Assembly (NCBI GenBank): GCA_008931825.1
Contig: QXVZ01023382.1
Coordinates: 16,274-80,273 of the forward strand
DNA: 64,000 bases
Reading direction: 5' to 3'
From: Phallusia fumigata
Taxonomy: Eukaryota; Chordata; Ascidiacea; Phlebobranchia; Ascidiidae
The notes under the pieces are model-generated. The model saw only the letters and a program-made list of their open reading frames with translations. It did not search any database and was not told the origin of the DNA. Of the stretch, positions 43,328 through 54,993 are shown piece by piece. Position numbers and translations under genes: made by a program. Numbering within the stretch: the first letter of the stretch is position 1; each line of letters starts with the position of its first letter.

Positions 43328-45537
43328 AATGATGTCTCATTTGATGAGCACACTCTTAGAAGAAATGTCCCACTAATGTTTGTTTCAAATGTACTTGGGA
43401 CTATAAGTGCACTTAGGACATTGCTTTTATAATTTGAAAAAAGTGAAATATCGCCTACAAATTGAAAAATGGTTGAATGTGCCGGTGAAAAACATTTAAT
43501 AGCTACATTTTGCCCACCGTACCCTTGTATTGATAACTTGGAGATAGGCTATATTCAGCTGTGTTTGTGGCAAAGAAGTCACATGACAACTTTAACACTG
43601 GTTTCACCTGCAGCTATAAAAATTGATTGTAACCTAAAAAGTTTAAGAGGGCATAACACCGGAAAGCAAGAAAACAGTTTCAAACTTACATTCCAAACAT
43701 GCAACCCTAGAGCCTGTTGCAGATTTTTGCGTTTAATAAATTGTCGTTTGCCAGTTTGGATTAGGCAGATGAAAATTTTGCCTGTAACAAAACATTGCAT
43801 AAAACTTAGGCTACAAACTAAAACTTGGAAATAGGAAGCTGCATTCAAATATGGGCATAAATGGTAAACCTGGAAAGCATTGTTTTGCAGAAATGATGTA
43901 CTGAGGATTTTTTTCATATGTAACCAAAGCTCGGTTTCCTCCACATGTTTCACCAGCATGCCAAAAACCACAGACCTCATGCTTGAACCATGGCACAAGC
44001 TCGTCTTTACATTAAAAAAATAATTTTTAGCTGGCTTATCTACTAACAAAGTTAAAAAAAACTAAAATGAATTACCCATAAGTACACCCAGACTGAGGGT
44101 GGCAAAAGTTACTGTTGGTCTACTTTTACAAAAATCTAAATATGAGACTGTTAGCGTTGAATGGTTTCCACAGATCCATGGGTTCCAAAGTTGTACCTGT
44201 AAGTGATGCATTGCGATAAGGCAACTTTCAGCAAGAGAAAGTATATTCCACCTACCACATCCACTTCTTGCATGTTTGTCCATCCAGTGATAGCATAGTA
44301 ATGTCCTGCTGTAACACTGCTACCCACTGAAACAAAACACATAATATTAAAACCTGTTTAACAAGAATCATTGTAAAACTGAACATACCTGGCTTGTCAA
44401 AACACACAAACAAGTGGACATGTGAAGAGACATCCAGAGACTTTACAATTTGATGTTTTATGTTTGTGGATAGAAAACTTTCATGTGACAACTCTTTTCT
44501 CCAGCAGTATCCACTTGTNGTAACACTGCTACCCACTGAAACAAAACACACAATACTACAAACCTGTTTAACTAGAAACATTGTAAAACTTAACATACCT
44601 GGCTCGTCAAAACATACAAACAAGTGGACATGTGAAGAGACATCCAGAGACTTTACAATTTGATGTTTTATGTTTGTGGATAGAAGGCTTTCATGTGACA
44701 ACTCTTTTCTCCAGCAATATCCACTTGTAAATAACATGAAACCTTCTGATGCAAGTCCTGATGTAAGAGCTTCATAGCAGCCATACAACCTACAACACAT
44801 CTGCTGACGAGCTTAGGTTCAATAATTAGAAAATGAATGCTTTACTTTGCACAAGCTTTTTCCAACAATGGCCACCAAAATTCTGAGGAATTTCTGCAAG
44901 CTCCCATTATTAACTTTCCATCAATCGTTGGCAGTCTGTCATCAATTAAAATTTCGACCATTGAACCTAAACCACCATCCCATAGTAAACAAATGCATTT
45001 TCCACAATAAGAGGTATCCTCGAAACCTTTAAATCGATGTTGTTGTTTTCACAATATGCTTAAATGAGGTACATACATTAAACATTATTGCTAGTTTAAT
45101 TTGCTTTGATTTGTTTAACTCTGTTTAATTAATAAACTTACTTGAAAAATGTACAAACAACTTTTTTAGCAACTTTATATTTTTGTGTAAACCGTATACT
45201 GGAGCTACCATCCAACAATTTCCAAGCATTCCTTGTTTGGGCTCACTTGAAATGGGATGTCCAAACAATACAGGATTAGTCATGATTTCCTACAGTTTTG
45301 GACAATAAAAAATCTCCTTAATGTGGTGTTTTGGTTTTCCAAAATCAATTGTTAGGTAGTACCACATTATAGTCTGTCCCTGCCCTAATTTCATTTTAAT
45401 TTTCATGCCTGATTACCACATACTTTAGGACGTTTCCAAATCACTTTAGATGGTTCCACAAAGTGAGTGCTTTGCTCTTTAAACAGCAATGAGTTGGTGT
45501 CGGGTGGAAATGTATCATCTTCAAACAATAGCTCCAT
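43306..45537 (-). CDS. Compact calpain-family cysteine protease
   Basis: Ten exons keep phase: 45424-45537, 45142-45289, 44846-45026, 44599-44789, 44256-44326, 44076-44196, 43870-44004, 43690-43781, 43523-43607, 43306-43454. Product: 428 residues. It opens LLFEDDTFPPDTNSLLF, then WKRPK, as in calpain protease cores. The catalytic cysteine is in GMLGNCWMVAP. Next come DDRLPTIDGKLI, EFWWPLLEKACAKLYGCYEA, the catalytic histidine (TAGHYYAITG) and the catalytic asparagine (NPW). The C2-like domain III follows (HAGETCGGNRALVTYEKNPQ, then IVPSTFETNISGTFLLRV) and ends the protein. There is no penta-EF-hand domain. The stretch between NPW and domain III is short and lacks the usual WSDGS-type sequence. 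The ATG at 45537 sits two bases after an acceptor (TTTATAG), which suits trans-splicing. Calpains cut cytosolic targets on calcium signals; calcium control here is uncertain. Confidence 0.85.
44309..44730. repeat. Direct duplication across single-N join at 44519, within a calpain exon
   Basis: The segment right of the N (44520-44730) repeats the one to its left (44309-44518), including part of calpain exon 4 and its donor. The copies differ at about ten positions, more than sequencing error would give, so two haplotypes are likely. Confidence 0.85.
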
Positions 45538-45647
45538 TTCTATAAACAACAATAAAAAGCTTCGGACTTGTACGTGACATATATCCACAGTTTTTGGATT
45601 TTAAAAATGTACAGATTTATTTTCCATGCCTGTGTAAAGACCATTTA

Positions 45648-45716
45648 TGTTTCAACAAACCCGAGTGCATACGGGCCTAATCCTGTTTCAACAAACCCAA
45701 GTGCAAACGGGACCAC
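45648..45716 (+). repeat. Tandem duplication of about 35 bases
   Basis: GTTTCAACAAACCC-G/A-AGTGCA is repeated head to tail with ACGGG following each. It lies just upstream of the calpain start codon on the other strand. Function unknown. Confidence 0.55.
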
Positions 45717-46056
45717 GTCACTCCAATCTCTTTCATCACGAAGGATTGTACGTTTGCACCAAAGAGGGGGATCCCCTATTTTACAATGTAAAAATGTCGC
45801 TGAAGGCGCTGTTTCAACTTGACTGCAATAGTTCTTGCTTGGAAAGTGTTCGGTGTTTTTGATTTCTACCTGGTCGCACAGGTGTTTGAAAACTGATCAT
45901 TCGGGTAACTAGCCTGCACTACCAATTAAAAGCAAACAGTGCAGGCAACATCAGTCCAGTTCACGTTTCGGGTCCTGATTGATGTGCCATACTAGCGACT
46001 CTGCATATGTGTTTTAACTGGTACGCAACGTTGATAAACTTTTAGTTCTGTAATGA

Positions 46057-46062
46057 TTTATT
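46057..46062 (-). terminator. Polyadenylation signal of the small heat shock protein gene
   Basis: AATAAA on the minus strand, about 70 bases beyond the stop codon. Another AATAAA overlaps the stop itself at 46131-46136. Confidence 0.45.
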
Positions 46063-46131
46063 TTTATTCACACCAATAAATGTTTGAGCAAGCTGTCGAT
46101 ATTAGATATACATGACATGTTATAAACGCTT

Positions 46132-49100
46132 TTATTTCGATGATGTTGGTAATGTGGTTTTGCTTTCACTGCTACTGCTGCTACTGGTTTCTTCAGTCAC
46201 ATGTTGCACAGGAAGAAGTTTGGGGCCATCAATCGCATCCTTTTTAAACGGCGCCTCAACTGTCAGGAACCCGTCTTGCGAAAGTGATGACGTAACCGTC
46301 AGTGGATCAACGTCTGTCAGCAAACAATTGCGTTAAGTCAGATTAAGCATGCAACTGACGTGGTCGTAAAACTTTTCCGAGGGGCGAATTCCAGGGCCTA
46401 CAAGGCGGAATTATATTGCCCCTCACATCCTTATTTATTCGAAACCCAATTATGGCCAAAAACGATTATAGGTCAAAACGTTTGTAAAATTTAAACCTGA
46501 TAAACTAGACTTAGCTGCTGGTGCCCAAAACAAATAAAAAACTAAAATTGAAAAATCTATTATACGAGAAAAAACATTACAAAATTCGTTTTTACTTGGT
46601 GGTATCGTGTACTTTCTCGTAAAATCCCTCGAAACAACTCCGTGATCATCTTGTTTCGCCTCATGTTTTCCGTGAACTTCTATGCAGTTGCCAACAGTTT
46701 TTACTGTGATTTCTTCCGGCAAGAAATGTTTTACATCCAAGCTGATTTTGAATTTTTCTTTTTCAGCAGATACCTTCGATATTCATTTGAAAAAAGACAA
46801 CTTAAAGTACTTGATGGGCAAATGAACCGCTAGAACACTAAAAACAGTAATCATTTAATAAGGGTACGTATTTTTAACCACTATTAGCCGGTGCATCCCA
46901 ATATCTTATTTACTGAAGATGTGTTGGACCACAGATCACTTTCTCGATATGTTGGTGGAAACTGTAATGTGACTTATATCTAGGACCTGTTGAGCACGCT
47001 TCGCCCTTATCAATGACGTTTCTATTTTTGCGTGCCACCTATAATTCCCTTTATGTGCTTTTTTTGCATGTTAAACATTTGTTGTTTTGCTGATGGCATA
47101 AAACGTTTACTCAATGAAATAAATGCATTTTTATCCAGTGTTCTGGCAATCTGCTTTACTATACTTTTCAAACTTTCAAGGATGTTGATGTTGTATGTAT
47201 ACCAATTGTATGTTCAGAAGTAGCAAAATTGAAAAATGAAACGGAACGCAAGACTAGAGATCAGTGACCCAATGTGTTGGTGTTTATGTAAATAAGAATT
47301 TGTAAACTATCTTGATTCTTGACAATAAAATTGTTCTGCTCAGATTATGGATTTCAGTTCACTGGCATATTGTTTCTGTTGGTTTGTGACGTCATGCAAA
47401 AAACAATTGGTTCGGGAAAAAGATTCACTGTTTTCCATCATCATTGAGCCGTAATCCAATGACAATAATTTCGTGGAATAGCCTCACTAAAGCAAAGCGT
47501 TCGGTATATGAATACCTGTGATAAACCGCCGCTAAGTTGTCTAGTAAGCAAAGGCGGGGCGACCGCAGGACGAGTTGCCGGAACATAAGTTGTAGGTTGA
47601 CGGTTCGCCCACGGATCCTGGAAAAATCGCTGACGTTGTAATTCGAAATTCATGTCGTTTGTAGGCATTCCAAAATCCTAAAAACAACATGTGAAAAAAA
47701 CACTTTCGTTTGAGTTGGCGGGTTTCAAACTCCGGTATGCACCTATAAGTGGAACTTACTCTTCGCCACGGGCTGCACAATCTTTTTGCTGAGCCGGCCA
47801 CATCATAGACTTTATTTTACTTATGGCCTCCACATAGGAGCCGAGTTACAAAACAGTGCAAGGTGGCAGATGTACGCTACCACATGATCTATGGTGGCGT
47901 TACAAACGTATACAACAAAGTTTTGCAGTATTTTAATACACAAGACACAACTTTCTTTAAGAGCTTGGGTGGTTATTCACTTAGCGCACATGAAACAATA
48001 ACACTGTTTTATTAGATTCAAGCGATAAGCTATACTACTACCGTAATGAAATAGCACTTTTACCGGGTAACGACACGCATGAGAATCAAAATGAAGTCCT
48101 AACAGTGGCACATCAGGTATCTACTAGGGATTGTTTCCCGTGATTTCATTGTTTTTTTCCCGCGTAAATTCCCGGGATTTTATTTTACTTCTTGGGAAAT
48201 CCTGGCTTCTTTTTTCTCACATAGAACTGTCATAGATTTAATGTCAAAATACACTTTTCAGGGTCTTTTGAAGACAAACATTGATTTGATTGCAGTCTTG
48301 TGTTGTTATATTTTTAATTTCTCCCTGTTGGTTGCAGTACGGCACGGCACGTTTTGAGTTGTACGTGCCACAAACCTCGTTACGAAAGGCGTTCAGTATC
48401 ACAGTACCATACCTTGTGATGATTTTTGCGGGGTACCGTACTCTGTCACCGTATCGTATTAGGCTAGAAAACGGCATGATACGCTTTGAGTTGTGGGTAC
48501 TCCATACCTCGTTGCGAGCGGTATACCATACCTTTTGATGATTTTCGCTGCGTGCCGCACCGTACCAACCGTACCAGACTGCCATCGTTGATTAAAAGGT
48601 TCTGTTTGCATTATTTTTTTGCGTGTAAGACTTTTTCAATGCCTTAAGAATATTTAAGTAATCACGTGCTGTGAATCTTTCGCAATATTTCGTTTCTTAA
48701 ATTAAAAACTGGTAAACTAGTATTTTTTGAAAATCCCGGGATAACATCAATTTTTCTCAAATGACAATCCCTAGCATCTACGCGTAAAGTCACAAAGTGG
48801 TCACTAACACCTTGGTACGTCTTATGCGGATGGACGAACGTAGCCACAGCGGCTTTAGTTCAATCGCGAAAAAAGAAATTTTCTGGATTTCCAGCTAATA
48901 AAATGTTTGCGGAGGGAGTGGGTCAAATTTATGCAAGGAAAAGGTCAAGCAAATTCGTAACAGGTTTTTAGTATGGAACTGAAATATTTCCAATCCACAC
49001 GATAGAGGTAGTTTAGAGGATAAGGCAAGTCAGGCTAAATATCGTATTTTAGTATAAAGCAAAGTTCTAAGTTGTAATTGTTGCATTCCTATTCGTTACT

Positions 49101-49227
49101 ATTAATATAAACTTGCCTGGTCGAAGAGTCTTGATGTTGGCCAGTCGTTGAATGGCTCCCATGATGGTTGCCTGTAATAAGGACTAATGTGAACATGCCG
49201 TTCGCTTCGCTGTCTTTGCTCCGACAT
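46132..49227 (-). CDS. HSPB: Small heat shock protein, HSPB1-like
   Basis: Four exons keep phase: 49117-49227, 47516-47677, 46596-46773, 46132-46313. Product: 210 residues. The N-terminal arm has PSWEPFNDWPTSRLFDQ, then DFGMP, matching the WDPF...SRLFDQ.FG.P pattern of HSPB1. LTRQLSGGLSQ precedes the alpha-crystallin domain (about residues 92-170): ISLDVKHFLPEEITVK, IEVHGKHEAKQDDHG and SRDFTRKYTIPP. It ends SSLSQDGFLTVEAP. The tail is Ser/Thr-rich with LLPVQHV close to the I-x-I/V tail motif. The family forms oligomeric ATP-independent chaperones that hold unfolding proteins. The first intron begins AG|GCAAGT, a GC donor, instead of GT, and carries a 649-bp MITE. I see no perfect heat-shock element upstream of 49227, so heat induction is not supported by what I can read. 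Confidence 0.92.
48125..48773. mobile_element. hAT-like MITE, 649 bp, 8-bp target-site duplication
   Basis: Left end TAGGGATTGTTTCCCGTG and right end (reverse complement) TAGGGATTGTCATTTGAG form short inverted termini. A longer inner match is CCCGGGATTTT on both arms. The flanks GTATCTAC (48117-48124) and GCATCTAC (48774-48781) match at 7 of 8 bases, the hAT target size. The core holds two degenerate units of about 110 bases rich in GTACC. It lies in intron 1 of the small heat shock protein gene and has no transposase. Confidence 0.8.
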
Positions 49228-49940
49228 TTCAATGTTGAATTTGGCGATTTAAACAAGTACCCGAACTCTTCACAAACGTAGGAAAGTCTTTTAACCCAGG
49301 TCGTACTTGCTGGAAACTTTAATCTGACTGTCTGTCACCTTATCAATTCGACTGTGGCCTTATCGTGTTACCGAACAGGGCTCTGACTTCATGCAGCTGT
49401 TGCGTCACTTTCCCTTTCTGACGATAAGCGACCCTTCGTCTGTCAATAAAGCGACACTGTTCCAAATTGTTTCTGTAATTGATATCTCTCATCACTTTTT
49501 ACCATTGGGACTTGTGTTAAGTAAGAAACGATTTTGTTTTGGACTATACGAGAGTGCAACCACCAGTTTAAGCCAACCGTGCACTGCACTTCATCTGTTT
49601 TTGCGGACTGAAGTACATACAGGTTGTGGTGCACAAATAACTGCCTAAAGCTACTTTTTTGCAAAAACTTATGTTGTGGTACACCCACTACATGACATTG
49701 GACATTAAAAACCACTTAACGAGATATATGTAGCACATAATAAAATCAAAGGCTTAAAATGTACAGTCTAATATGGCATTGCGCTATTTTTTGTCAGGGT
49801 TCCTAATTTGAAATTTTTTCTCCATTTTCTTTTTTTTCTAAAACTAATATCTAACTAATTTAACAAAACATGGGACATATTTTTAAAATGAGGGTGGAAG
49901 ACTGGCCAACTGAGACATAACTATTTTAGTGGGTTCAAAC
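49228..49940. other. Upstream region of the small heat shock protein gene
   Basis: About 0.7 kb with no recognised frame. The promoter of the gene starting at 49227 should be here. I see no TATA box and no three-unit GAA/TTC heat-shock array. Confidence 0.35.
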
Positions 49941-50219
49941 GGGCAACTCTAAAATACGCAATCTACGCAATCCACGCAATCTACGTAATCTATTCTAATT
50001 TAAAGCATTTTGAGTAGATTAGGCACACAACCTGGTTTAGTTCAACCCCATCAGGTTAGGCACTCAGTCTTGGAATATGATGCTCAGGTTAGGCACACAT
50101 TCTGTACAAACTAGACTGATCAAACGCAATTCAGGAAAATCCAGGTGTTTAAGCCTGGTGTAATTTAACGCAAGCTGGAATGCCAAAGTGTGCGTAGATT
50201 GCGTATTTTAGAGTTGCCC
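49941..50219. mobile_element. MITE, 279 bp, with near-perfect inverted ends and 9-bp target-site duplication
   Basis: Left end GGGCAACTCTAAAATACGCA and right end (reverse complement) are identical for 28 bases. GGTTCAAAC flanks both sides exactly (49932-49940 and 50220-50228). A 9-bp duplication with G-starting ends points to Mutator-like elements; if one G belongs to the ends, an 8-bp hAT-type duplication is the alternative. No coding frame. Exact flanks suggest a fairly recent insertion. Confidence 0.88.
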
Positions 50220-50499
50220 GGTTCAAACTAGTGCCGCCCAGTCCGTTCAGGTGACTCGGTTTGCCTCTCGCGAGTTTAAAACTGCCAGCCACGCGTTCCT
50301 TGCAGTTCGTTAATTCCAACGAAGCACCCATTTTTTTCTAAACCCCACCCCCAGACGCGAATAGCACTAACCGACAGCGTAAATAGCATAAATTGCAATC
50401 GAGTCTTTCATTGTCTTTAGCCGCAGTACATTTTTCAGTCCCAAGCGCACCAGCGGCCATGCAATGGACGTAGCGCCGGATTTGGCGGATATGCAGTTT

Positions 50500-50505
50500 T
50501 ATAAA
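50500..50505 (+). promoter_or_regulatory. TATA box, probable KMT5B/C promoter
   Basis: TATAAA in a CG-rich stretch (50440-50580) about 600 bases before the first recognisable KMT5 exon. An ATG in good context follows at 50580, opening a 23-codon frame that runs into the N at 50651. Link to KMT5 is by position only. Confidence 0.4.
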
Positions 50506-51103
50506 TGCGAGAGGCGGACCGAGCGTTAATTTTAGAATATTTTTTTGGTAATTCGTACTAAAACTAAGTAAAAGTAACGATGGGGTGGCTGAACGTCATT
50601 ATCTCATCGAAATCCCGAACAAGAACATATGTTTTTGTCTGTAGAAATCANGAATTCCAAACAGAAGCAGGTGTGTGTGTGTTTGGTGCAAAGCAGAGCT
50701 ACCTAACTGGTTAACCAGTTGAATCTGGACCTTCCTTGTATTGAAATTTCATCAGGGGTAAAAGAAAACAATAACCTGTAAACCAACATACATACCACAC
50801 TACAGTTGGCAATGGGGTGTTAAGAGAATTTGGTTTTTGAAAATGAAGTTTTTTTGATAAAGCATCTTTTAGTGCAAGTTAACATATTCTTGGCTTTGCT
50901 ATCCTGAAGTTGTGTTGGCTTCCTCATTGGGTTTATTACTGCTGTGACTTGTGCAGTAACAGCATCAGACCCTTGCAGATCCACCTTGTCAAACAGGACA
51001 ATTTCTAGTGATAGTTGAGCAGCCCTGGTATACAAACTGTTTGTGATACAAGTTGTGTCATGTAGTAAAAAATCAATTGTAGAAAAAACTGTTTACCAAT
51101 TAG

Positions 51104-53349
51104 GTATTTAAAGACCATATCAACCGGTATTTGGGAATGTTTCATCCAACATGTGGCTTTGTTATTGAACACTGCAATCGTTACACCCTGGAAGATGGTG
51201 GAGCCAAAATTACTGCAACCAAAGATTGGTAAGTTACGCAAATGGATTTTGCAACAAGTGCGGATGAGCAACTATAAAACTGTTTTAGGTACAAAAATGA
51301 CAAAATGAACTTGTTGGTGGGCTGCATTGCTGAATTAACTCCGGAAGAGGAAACAACCCTGTTAATCCCTGGCAGAAATGATTTCAGTGTTATGTTTTCA
51401 ACCAGAAAAAATTGTGCTCAGTTGTGGCTGGGGCCTGCATCTTTCATTAATCATGGTAGACATTTATTCTAACATGTCTAATTTTCAATCAATTATAATT
51501 AACTAATTTTTAATTTTGTTGGTAATAGACTGTAGACCCAACTGTTGCTTTGTTTCAACTGGAAGAGACACTGCTTGTGTACGTGTACTGCGAGACATAC
51601 AACCTGGTGAAGAAATAACTTGTTTTTATGGGGAATCATTTTTCGGAGATAAGAATTGCTTTTGTGAATGTGAAACTTGTGAAAGGTACTATTCTGATTC
51701 AGATACAAGAACCTTTTCAAACAAATTCATGAAAATTAATGGAGAAATACACTTTTTACAGGCGGAAAACAGGTGCATTTCGACCCAAAGATGGTTCAGG
51801 AAAACCTTCAGACATCCCTATGACATTTAACAAAAAGTATGGCCTGAGAGAAACTGACAAGCGCCTGAACAGACTTTTAGGAAAAAACTCTTATGGTGTC
51901 AAGGTAGTGTAATAGTTGATATGTTTTTGTTGCTCAATTTAAAGTATTTGTTGACTTTCTTTGTAGTATGGTATGATGCATTATCAAGATGATGGAAAAT
52001 ACATCAGAAAACAGTTTTCGGGTGCTCGGGAGTCTTCCCCAGTTTCCAGTGAATTCTCTGTGGGCTCTGAAGACAGCTCTGAATATTTTACCTGTTCTAG
52101 TGAAAGTAACAGTTACACAGACTCTGATCTTGCATCAAATTCCTCAGAGGAAAGTGTCAAACACACTGTGGATGTTCTTACATATGTCAAAGGTTCCAAG
52201 AATGGTCAATGTGCACATTTGAACCATGCAAAAAAGAACTACATGCAAAACTCAAAAAAGCGAAATGCTGAACGAAATTTGAGAAGTAGCAAAAGAATTA
52301 AAGTTGACAAGAAGTACACAAACCTTTTTGATCCATTTTGCAATGATTTATCCAATGAGGAAATGGTAGATGTACCGCTACACTCAATAAGTTCTGCAAG
52401 TAGTAGAAGAAAAAGCTCTGCTCCAGTAAAACTTCCTGGAGCTAGCAATTCTGCAGTTACCTTGGTGTCCAAAGGATTAAAGTTTGATGCATTCCCTTCC
52501 CAATTATTGGGCAGCACTGAATGTGCCACCTCCAAAACTGATACTGCAAAAACACTTTCAGCAAACAATATACGACGCAGTCCACGCTTTGTGGTTTCCA
52601 AAGGGTTAGACCAGCAGTACCAAAATGGTAAGGAAATCTTGACAGCATTGTTTCCATGTTTAGGCACTTAAAAAAAGTAAAATTATGTGTATATGTTTTC
52701 CATGCTTTTATTCACAGCTGTTTAATATTTCACAGCACAGGAATCCAAAGAAGTGCAACTTCCACGAGTGTGCAGATCTCCATCTGCAATATTAGAGGGA
52801 GACTTTTATCCCCAAGATTTGAAAACCATTTTGCCGTACAGGGCAGTTGATGAAAATGCCACTCAAAGCACCACACAACGAAATGTATGGGTTGATACAG
52901 GCTTGCTTGAAAGTTGCACAAATGTCGAGAAAAGATCCATAAGTCGAGACCATGGCAAACTTAGCCACAGGCACAGTAGGTCCACACCTGGAAAGACAGA
53001 TTGTTGGATACAGCACCCTACACAAATGGAGTCGTTGCCTTTACTTGTCCCTGTCAAACTGAATGGTGTTCAACATCTACAACCTACAAATGATGATCAA
53101 AAGTGTGATTTGCATGCTGGAGGCAAAAGAGGTTTTGACAAAACATCTGTTGCTATTCCGGTGCTACACTATGATCTAAAAAAGTCTGAAAAGTCCGTAA
53201 ATGGCATTCCCAAATTGACCCTTCGTCGCAGAGACCGATCCAGGTACACATTAAGAGGGGGGAAGCACAGCCCCAAAAAAATTCCCACCAAGCGATTGCG
53301 GTTGATAGTCGGCAGTGAATCAATCAATATTGACTTAAATCAACAATAA
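51104..53349 (+). CDS. KMT5B: KMT5B/C (SUV4-20H) histone H4K20 methyltransferase, N-terminus missing
   Basis: Six exons keep phase: 51104-51228, 51289-51455, 51529-51685, 51762-51903, 51967-52627, 52736-53349. They give 621 residues from mid-protein to stop. Exons 1-3 hold the SET domain: [54 protein letters not shown] and [13 protein letters not shown]. The zinc-binding post-SET follows ([10 protein letters not shown]). [17 protein letters not shown] is next, as in vertebrate KMT5B. A long low-complexity tail follows, and the C-terminus has [10 protein letters not shown] and [17 protein letters not shown], both conserved in this family. The enzyme adds the second and third methyl groups to histone H4 lysine 20 in silent chromatin. 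The exons before 51104, coding the helical N-terminal domain, are not recognisable and may lie in the join at 50651. One gene standing for both vertebrate paralogues is expected. Confidence 0.93.
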
Positions 53350-54993
53350 CAAAAAATTTGTATAATGTGGCTAAATATTTGAAACCCCAATGTTTCGTGT
53401 AAAAACCGTTAAATTTGTTATTGCGTTGCTGATCACTGTTGACCTTTATTAAAAAAAAAATGATTCACTGTAAACCATATGCAAGGATGTTTTGTTGTGA
53501 CGACATTAATCATGTGCTATTGCGATAGCCAACGTACCCCGTATTTATTAAGTTCATTTATTTCGATTCAAATTAAAGTTGCTGTCGCCAGATTTCTTGG
53601 TGTTTTGCTGTAACGATGCAATTTACTTGCAAAACTTTAGTAGCTAGCTGCAAAACTGATTTTCGCATTTTTTGTCCGCGATAAAGTTTTGTGGATGCCT
53701 ATGTTGAACTTAAATTTTGTTGTGTTTTTCTTTCTTTTGAAAGCATTGTCGTCATGTTGTTTGTTACTTGTCGCTTAATAAAGACTCACACGTAAGTAAG
53801 ATTTTTTAATGACGTGCGATCCTCGGCCTGTTAGAGAAGCGACATGAGGTTTCACACGAACTTATAAAATAAGATGGTGTGTTTTCAGAAGTCATTTTAA
53901 GCGTCGTGGTCGCGAAACCGAGTTTCTCGTGAACGAACGCACATTTTAAGTAGATCCTTGTTGAGTTGATTTTCTTTCACTTATTGAAAGAAATCGTAGA
54001 GGCACAATTGCATCGAAACAATCAGCAAGCCAAAGATGGTGCATCGGGGTTGAACACGCTTCAGCAACACCGGAATTGTAAAGCGTTGTATGACGGTGGC
54101 TCTCAAAAGATTAAGGTTGATACATTTTGAAAAACACGCCTTGGAGAACGCTGGCGGGACCAGCCGAGGGCACCCTGGAAGCCAATCAAAGGACGCCGAT
54201 AGAAAATTTTCCTACAGGGGGCAAATCTTAACACACACACACTTTTTAATTCATGAGATTTCATGATAGAACAGATAAAATTAATAAGGTACACTCCCGT
54301 ACTAACAAATCATGAGTTCCTTTAACGAACATGACATAAATACGTAGCCTGTCGGTTTTATGACCATTTTGTTTCGGGGTTAGTGATTCAAGTTGTTTGA
54401 TTAAGTTTTACTACTCTCTTGCGCCGCAACTGCAGTGCTACAGCTCTTTGCAGCCCCGGCAGTTGCTCCATTTATTCAGCAATAAAGTATTCAAATTAAG
54501 CAAAACAAAATTATCACCGTTGATGAGAGTTTTTACTGCTTATCAAGTAAAAAACGTTTATTACTAGATTTGTTTGTGAACAGGTATAATGTCGTTATTA
54601 TTTTTGTGTTTTATGTTATCTGAGTTACAGATTGTGTGACGTCATAGAATAGTGACTTTTGATTGGCTGAACCGTTACGGCACGAGAAGAACGTGGGCGA
54701 TTGGCGGCGCTTGTTCTCTTTCGACGCAAGCACGTCCTGAAATGCTCTGTATCTCAGCTTGGCTAACGGCTTGCTGCCACACAAAAGTATCGTTAAGTAA
54801 CACGTAAAAAAAGGTGCAAAATGTCAATTGTATTTTAACTAGGCTGCAGGAAATTGTTTACTAATAACCGTTTGCGGTTTGCAAGTTTGTTTGTTTGCAT
54901 TTGTATGTCAGCATTGGTTCAAAAAGGGTTGTTTGTTACAGATTGAGGCAACAAAGTTGTAGATTTGTATTGCAACTTAAATTCAAATAGAAA
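53350..54993. other. Spacer between KMT5B/C and the hnRNP U-like gene
   Basis: No recognised frame. KMT5B/C 3' UTR lies at the left, with AATAAA at 53777-53782. The right part holds the promoter features of the next gene. The middle, about 54100-54240, has a CG-rich segment of unknown origin. Confidence 0.45.
54637..54704 (+). promoter_or_regulatory. CRE and two reversed CCAAT boxes, hnRNP U-like promoter
   Basis: A palindromic CRE (TGACGTCA, 54637-54644) is followed by ATTGG at 54662-54666 and again at 54700-54704. This spacing of CRE and reversed CCAAT boxes is typical of TATA-less housekeeping promoters. They lie about 300 bases before the ATG at 54994. Confidence 0.5.

Noticed and set aside
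43811-44049. Longer 156-codon minus-strand frame overlapping calpain exons 7 and 8
   Set aside because: It is a different frame; the calpain frame (GETCGGNRALVTYEKNPQ) keeps phase with both neighbours and matches domain III.
47757-47820. Apparent first exon of the small heat shock protein (MMWPAQQ... with donor GAAGA|gtaagt)
   Set aside because: It is out of phase with the next exon, while 49117-49227 supplies the conserved WEPF...SRLFDQ start in phase.
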